A stretch of 34,947 nt of DNA from Rickettsiales bacterium (GTDB lineage Bacteria; Pseudomonadota; Alphaproteobacteria; Rickettsiales; SXRF01), in assembly GCA_005792635.1 (NCBI GenBank), contig SXRF01000026.1, positions 1-34,947 of the forward strand. The letters are read 5' to 3'. Shown here in pieces: positions 30,988 to 34,947 of the stretch (positions are counted from its first letter, which is position 1; each line of letters starts with the position of its first letter). A program made the position numbers and the translations under genes. The notes below the pieces were generated by a model. It did not search any database, was not told the origin of the DNA, and saw only the letters and a list, made by a program, of their open reading frames with translations.

Positions 30988-31937
30988 GCAAAACGGCGTT
31001 TGCTGGGGCGCAGTTGCAACCGTTGGCGGGGGATGCGTCCAGCCGCCGCTATGTTCGCGCTGTGCTGGGCGAAAAATCAGCAATGATAATGGACAGTCCA
31101 GCTGAGGGCGAAAATTTTCAAGCATTCGTTACGATTGCGGAATATTTATATAGTAACGGCTATAGCGCACCCGAAATCCTCGCCCGCAATATGGCGGCTG
31201 GTTTATTATTGCTGGAGGATTTTGGCGATGAGAGTTTTTCGCGGGTTGTTTCAAAAAATCCTAGTCAGGAAACAAAATTATACGAGGCAGCGATTGACCT
31301 TCTGGCGCAGTGGCAGAGCCTTCCCAGCATCGCCCTTCCCTGCTATAACCTTGAACTTTATATGCGCGAAGTTACCTTGTTCTGCGACTGGTTTTTGCCA
31401 AAGATTTTGGGTGCGGAAAAGTCTGCTAGCTTACGCACTGAATATCTTGCTATCTGGCAAGGAATTCTGGCAAATGCTCCACTCGCGCAAAATATTTTTG
31501 TTCACCGCGATTTCCACGCTGATAATCTTATGTGGTTGCCAAGTCGCGCTGGTGCAAAACGCCTTGGTTTGTTGGATTTTCAGGACGGTGTAATCGGCGA
31601 CGCGGCGTATGACATGGTGTCGCTGCTAGAGGATGCGCGGCGCGATGTGCCAAGCGAACTGGCGCAAGAAATGATTGCCAGATATTTGGCAAAAACAGGC
31701 GCAGATGCGGCACGCTTTAACACCGCCTATAGCGTGCTAGGAGCGCAGCGAAACAGCAAAATAATCGGCATATTCGTGCGCCTTGCTGTGCGCGATGGGA
31801 AGCAAAATTATTTGCAATATCTGCCTCGCGTTTGGGGGTATCTGGAGCGCGACCTTGAGCATCAAAACCTTGCGCCACTGCGCGAATGGCTGGATAAAAA
31901 TATTCCAGCTAGGCTAAGGCATGAGGTGGGACAATGA
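30951..31937 (+). CDS. amgK: N-acetylmuramate/N-acetylglucosamine kinase (AmgK-like)
   Basis: 328 residues of the aminoglycoside-phosphotransferase/choline-kinase fold. AmgK phosphorylates MurNAc and GlcNAc at C1 in peptidoglycan recycling, feeding MurU. The catalytic loop VHRDFHADN gives Asp187 and Asn192; the metal-binding Asp209 sits in LLDFQDG. An N-terminal phosphate-binding segment GDASSRRYVRA is visible near residue 24. The ATG lies inside tsaE, and murU follows with a 4-nt overlap. Assignment rests on the pairing with murU. Confidence 0.9.
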   Translation: MARTPEEISHFISKTAFAGAQLQPLAGDASSRRYVRAVLGEKSAMIMDSPAEGENFQAFVTIAEYLYSNGYSAPEILARNMAAGLLLLEDFGDESFSRVVSKNPSQETKLYEAAIDLLAQWQSLPSIALPCYNLELYMREVTLFCDWFLPKILGAEKSASLRTEYLAIWQGILANAPLAQNIFVHRDFHADNLMWLPSRAGAKRLGLLDFQDGVIGDAAYDMVSLLEDARRDVPSELAQEMIARYLAKTGADAARFNTAYSVLGAQRNSKIIGIFVRLAVRDGKQNYLQYLPRVWGYLERDLEHQNLAPLREWLDKNIPARLRHEVGQ

Positions 31938-32638
31938 AACTTCCCGAAACCGCAATCGTCATGGCAGCAGGGTTCGGCACGCGGATGCGCCCGCTAACCG
32001 ACACGATACCCAAGCCATTGGTAAAAGTGGCGGGAAAACCGCTGATTGACCATGCGCTAGACTGGCTGGCGGCAAGTGGCGTGCAAAAAGCGGTGGTGAA
32101 TAGTCATTATCTGGCGGAAATTATGGAAGCGCATTTGCGGGCGCGGGGCGGAAATCCGCAAATAATTATCTCGCGGGAGAATGAAATTTTAGAAACAGGC
32201 GGCGGCGTAAAAAACGCTTTGCCGCTGCTTGGTGACGCTCCGTTTTTTGTGATAAATAGTGATGTAATCGCTATTGATGGAGACACGCCAACACTAGAAA
32301 AATTAGCGCGGAATTTTGACGCGGATACGATGGACGCTATGCTCCTATTGCATAAGCTAGAGGATGCAATTGGCTATGATGGGGCGGGGGATTTTTTCAT
32401 GGATGATGGCAAGCTACGCCGCCGAGTGGAGGGCGAAACCGCGCCGCTAGTATTCACAGGAATTCAAATTCTCCATCCGCGACTATTTGAAAATTCACCC
32501 GACGGAAAATTCTCGCTCAATATTTTTTATAAAGACCTAAAGCGCATCGGCGCGATAATCCACGACGGAAGCTGGCTGCATATCGGCGATAAACAGGGCT
32601 TGGAACAGGCAGAAAACTGGTTTTCCAACCGCCGTTAA
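31934..32638 (+). CDS. murU: N-acetylmuramate alpha-1-phosphate uridylyltransferase (MurU-like)
   Basis: 234 residues of the nucleotidyltransferase fold. MurU makes UDP-MurNAc from MurNAc-1-phosphate, bypassing de novo synthesis during cell-wall recycling. The N-terminal AAGFGTRMRPLT (11-22) and KP (27-28) form the NTP-binding signature; ETGGGVKNAL (near 86) and VINSDV (near 104) are the sugar and metal sites. It overlaps amgK by 4 nt and its stop overlaps the convergent unknown gene by 4 nt. In many alphaproteobacteria addB would follow, but it does not here. Confidence 0.92.
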   Translation: MKLPETAIVMAAGFGTRMRPLTDTIPKPLVKVAGKPLIDHALDWLAASGVQKAVVNSHYLAEIMEAHLRARGGNPQIIISRENEILETGGGVKNALPLLGDAPFFVINSDVIAIDGDTPTLEKLARNFDADTMDAMLLLHKLEDAIGYDGAGDFFMDDGKLRRRVEGETAPLVFTGIQILHPRLFENSPDGKFSLNIFYKDLKRIGAIIHDGSWLHIGDKQGLEQAENWFSNRR

Positions 32639-33084
32639 ACTTTGCTTTCCCGCCGATAACCAAGCAGAAAATTCCGCAGTGCGCTTTCCAGATTGCGCCA
32701 CGCCATCACCAAATCCCCATCATGCACACCAGACAGCTTTCTGGCTGATTCCGCCAGTGCCATCTCGCAGCTATGCGCCAATAAATCAATCGGGTTTTCC
32801 AGAACAGGGCGCATCAGCGAATCGTCTTTTGCGTCATGCCGATAATGGAAGTGAAACTTCCTCGGCCCTTTTATCTCCGAAAGTGCCAGCGACACCGAAG
32901 TCACAATATTCTTGAATCTTTGCTGCCAGATTATGCGCTCCGTATCGCCGCGCGAGGCAAATTGCATCTCCAGCAGGCGAGCGCAGACATCCTCCAGCTC
33001 CAGCAAATATTTATCAATAAGGGAATTTTTTACAGTCTTTGTAGGGGCAGTAGAAGCTTTCCTACTAGCGGTCATCGTATTCAT
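32635..33084 (-). CDS. Unknown helical protein, 149 residues
   Basis: A short basic N-terminal tail rich in Thr/Lys is followed by a helical protein with no recognised domain (LIDKYLLELEDVCARLLEMQ; MALAESARKLSGVHDGDLVM). It is convergent with murU and overlaps its end by 4 nt. The start at ATG 33082-33084 is preceded by GGAGG on the minus strand, 6 nt upstream. The palindromic element at 33129 lies upstream. The regular composition suggests a real protein. Confidence 0.7.
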   Translation of the reverse strand: MNTMTASRKASTAPTKTVKNSLIDKYLLELEDVCARLLEMQFASRGDTERIIWQQRFKNIVTSVSLALSEIKGPRKFHFHYRHDAKDDSLMRPVLENPIDLLAHSCEMALAESARKLSGVHDGDLVMAWRNLESALRNFLLGYRRESKV

Positions 33085-33128
33085 AAAAACCTCCAGTCAT
33101 TTGTTGGTAACAAATTTTACGGAATATT

Positions 33129-33295
33129 AGGTTCTGCCCAGAAATTCGCTAGAGCGTAGCGAAAATGGCTGTTTTCCGAGAACCGTAGCGGAGTGTATGT
33201 AACAAATCCACAAGTGGGATTTGTGTACATGAGCAACGGAAGCGCAGGAAACTGCCATTTGCAGCAAGCTATAGTAGAATTTATGGGTAGAACCT
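33129..33295. repeat. Palindromic element, copy with an enlarged self-complementary tip
   Basis: 167 bp between AGGTTCTGCCCA and TGGGTAGAACCT. It is nearly identical to the copy at 30100-30244 but has about 21 extra bases at the tip. These are themselves complementary (AACAAATCC ... GGATTTGT), so the whole still folds as a hairpin. The left stem has ATGGC where the other copy has ATGGT, and the right stem has GCCAT instead of ACCAT, a compensatory change. Confidence 0.88.
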
Positions 33296-33349
33296 AGATC
33301 TTATGTAACGAAGAACATTCTATAACAAAATAGAGTTAAACGCCAGAAC

Positions 33350-34111
33350 TTAGTTTTTGCCGCATCCGCAAGCTGCATCCTTTGGTAAATTTATTTTGCG
33401 AATTTCCATGCTAAGAGCATCAATGACAAGAAGTTTTCCCGACAAAGTTTTGCCTATGCCCAACAATTCTTTTATCACTTCTAATGCCTGCATAGAGCCA
33501 AGCATCCCTGCGAGCGGCCCAATAATTCCCTCTTGTTTGCAGTCGCGCTGGGTATTTGGCATTTCAGGAACAAGGCAACGATAACATGGGTGCGGTTTTC
33601 CCAGATATGGCTTGAATGTGGAAAGCTGGGCAGAAAAGCCACTAATCGCCGCCGAAATCAGCGTTTTTTTTGCGAGCAGGCACGCCTCGGAAACGGCAAA
33701 ACGCGTAGCAAAATTATCGCAGCCATCCACCACAATATCAAATTTTTCCAACAATTCCTGACCATTTTCTGGCGTAAATCTATGTTCAAAAACCTCTATT
33801 TTACAATCGGGATTTATTTCATGGATGCGGTCTTGCGCGGCTCTGCCCTTGCTGCGTCCAATGTCCGAAGTTTCAAACAAAATTTGCCGTTGCAGGTTGG
33901 AAAGCTCGACGCGGTCTGGCTCAACAATTCCTATTTTGCCAATTCCCGCCGCCGCTAAATAGGCAATCGCACTGCTGCCAAGACCACCCGCACCAATAAC
34001 CAGCACGCTCGCTGCCAGCAGTTTTTCCTGACCAATTTCGCCGATTTCAGGCAAAACTATATGGCGAGCGTAACGCCGCTTTGATTCAGATGACAAATAA
34101 CAGATTGACAT
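33350..34111 (-). CDS. moeB: MoeB/ThiF/HesA-family adenylyltransferase
   Basis: 253 residues from the ATG at 34109-34111; the frame opens earlier with a TTG but the ATG is favoured by length. MoeB-type enzymes adenylate the C-terminal Gly of a small sulfur carrier (MoaD or ThiS). The Rossmann loop IGAGGLGSSA (near 38), LSNLQRQILF, DGCDNFATRF and CYRCLVP are visible; CYRC and the final CGCG pair make the zinc site. Whether it serves molybdopterin or thiamine synthesis cannot be said, as no partner is beside it. Confidence 0.92.
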   Translation of the reverse strand: MSICYLSSESKRRYARHIVLPEIGEIGQEKLLAASVLVIGAGGLGSSAIAYLAAAGIGKIGIVEPDRVELSNLQRQILFETSDIGRSKGRAAQDRIHEINPDCKIEVFEHRFTPENGQELLEKFDIVVDGCDNFATRFAVSEACLLAKKTLISAAISGFSAQLSTFKPYLGKPHPCYRCLVPEMPNTQRDCKQEGIIGPLAGMLGSMQALEVIKELLGIGKTLSGKLLVIDALSMEIRKINLPKDAACGCGKN

Positions 34112-34142
34112 AGCGAATGCGAAAACCAACCAACACTATATA

Positions 34143-34947
34143 CTATACGCCTTTTAACCCTAATAAAAAGTGATATATTGCTGCAATAACCCAAGTGTTG
34201 CTACTTACATATGTAACACTTCCGTCTTTGTTTGTTCTAGAAAGCAGCGTAGAATTCGTACTGCTAGCATTCATCGCATTTAATTTTGAACCACCAGTAT
34301 TTTGATTAAGTGCCACGAGCTTACCACTTAAAACACCATTAAGATTGCTTGAAAAAATTCCGCTATTTTTAATAATGACGCTAGAGTTAGCACTCCTTAT
34401 GCTGCTGTTGCTCATTGAAAAATCAACACCACGAGCATAAAATTTCCCTGTATTGGTAGAAATATCCGCCCCACCCAGAGTTATCTTATCGCCAGCAATT
34501 AAAGTAATCGCTCCTTTTGTAGAGTCAGAGCAGAAGAACCAACCATTATTCCCAGTATTATACGAAGATTTAATATCTGCATTCACAACAATATCATCAC
34601 CAGCGTTAAGGGTTAGCGAGCCAGCACCCGACCAAATTACATCAGACAAAACAACAACATCATTAAGTGCAGTTTCGATAACATTTGTCCCGCCATTTAG
34701 GATCGCTACGATAGCAGCATTATTTACAAAGTGATCAGTACCAAAATAATGATCCGCCATATTGCTTATATAAAGACTGTTAGGATCAAATAACAAAGTC
34801 CCCGCGTCGCCTTTTGGCGCGGTTAGGTCAGCGAAGCCGTTAAAGCCCAGCTCGCCCTTAGACGAAACTTCGGCAACGCCACCATTGCCGCCATTTACAC
34901 CGCCCTTACCAAGGATAGTGCCGTTAAAATCGGTCAGCTCATCAGAC
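34143..34947 (-). CDS. Filamentous-haemagglutinin-like exoprotein, C-terminal part (runs off right edge)
   Basis: 268 visible residues; the frame continues past the window edge. The part near the edge (SSKGELGFNGFADL, followed by TAPKGDAGTLLFDPNSL) matches the end of the conserved first region of large two-partner-secretion haemagglutinins, where the pattern LGF-G-DL-APnG-GTLLLDP is typical. The rest forms beta-helix-like repeats with ITLIAGDKITLGGADISTNT. It ends soon after with YHFLLGLKGV, much earlier than such exoproteins usually end, so the C-terminus may be truncated or a shortened variant. Members are exported through a TpsB pore and mediate adhesion. A TTG at 34794-34796 is only an internal codon. 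Confidence 0.78.
   Translation of the reverse strand, partial: SDELTDFNGTILGKGGVNGGNGGVAEVSSKGELGFNGFADLTAPKGDAGTLLFDPNSLYISNMADHYFGTDHFVNNAAIVAILNGGTNVIETALNDVVVLSDVIWSGAGSLTLNAGDDIVVNADIKSSYNTGNNGWFFCSDSTKGAITLIAGDKITLGGADISTNTGKFYARGVDFSMSNSSIRSANSSVIIKNSGIFSSNLNGVLSGKLVALNQNTGGSKLNAMNASSTNSTLLSRTNKDGSVTYVSSNTWVIAAIYHFLLGLKGV

Overview
The window looks like chromosome of a moderately low-GC alphaproteobacterium. The evidence is the tsaE-amgK-murU block, a bacterial Tim44-domain protein, YgfZ and YqgE homologues, a QueD-type enzyme and DAACS carrier, and a scatter of about 145-bp palindromic repeats. One of these repeats sits in frame inside a protein gene, as Rickettsia palindromic elements do. 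Retraction ATPases, a lipoprotein secretin and a filamentous-haemagglutinin-type exoprotein suggest a bacterium that attaches and moves on surfaces. The species cannot be fixed from sequence alone; a Rickettsiales/Holosporales-like or related lineage is a guess.

Layout. 1-7240 is core: Tim44-like protein and a nitronate-monooxygenase-like flavoenzyme (minus strand), then a plus-strand operon of an O-antigen ligase/polymerase-like membrane protein (carrying the in-frame palindromic element), prmA and an aminopeptidase P. About 7275-15990 is an A+T-rich island inserted at the 3' end of a lone tRNA-Ala(UGC) gene. Its cargo is a 1145-residue KAP-family P-loop NTPase, an XRE regulator, a membrane-anchored protein with a 17-kDa-antigen-like tail and a zinc-ribbon protein. 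Its mobility module is a run of very small genes, a protein that looks like a serine-recombinase catalytic domain without its active site, and a 519-residue serine recombinase whose last codons run antisense into the tRNA.

16151-21234 is a minus-strand cluster read in the order secretin, ABC-2-like permease, TPR-like membrane protein, ygfZ, yqgE. 21396-24077 holds a modular GH108 + cysteine-peptidase-like + EF-hand lysozyme candidate, queD on the other strand, and two overlapping small unknown genes. 24219-30010 (minus) has a dicarboxylate/amino-acid symporter and, read in the order of transcription, a TPR protein, pilT, pilU and a small lipoprotein candidate; with the secretin these point to a type IV pilus. 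30321-32638 is a tight plus-strand operon iscX-tsaE-amgK-murU, with successive genes overlapping by 4 to 37 nt. 32635 to the end (minus) has an unknown protein, a MoeB/ThiF-type adenylyltransferase and the C-terminal end of a haemagglutinin-like exoprotein that runs off the window.

The most notable points are the palindromic elements (3819-3964 in a gene; 24076-24220, 30100-30244 and 33129-33295 between genes, the last two showing a compensatory stem change and a self-complementary tip insertion) and the island, whose KAP NTPase, XRE regulator and dead-recombinase-like partner could form an undescribed defence or mobility system. Functional statements about the island cargo are inference.
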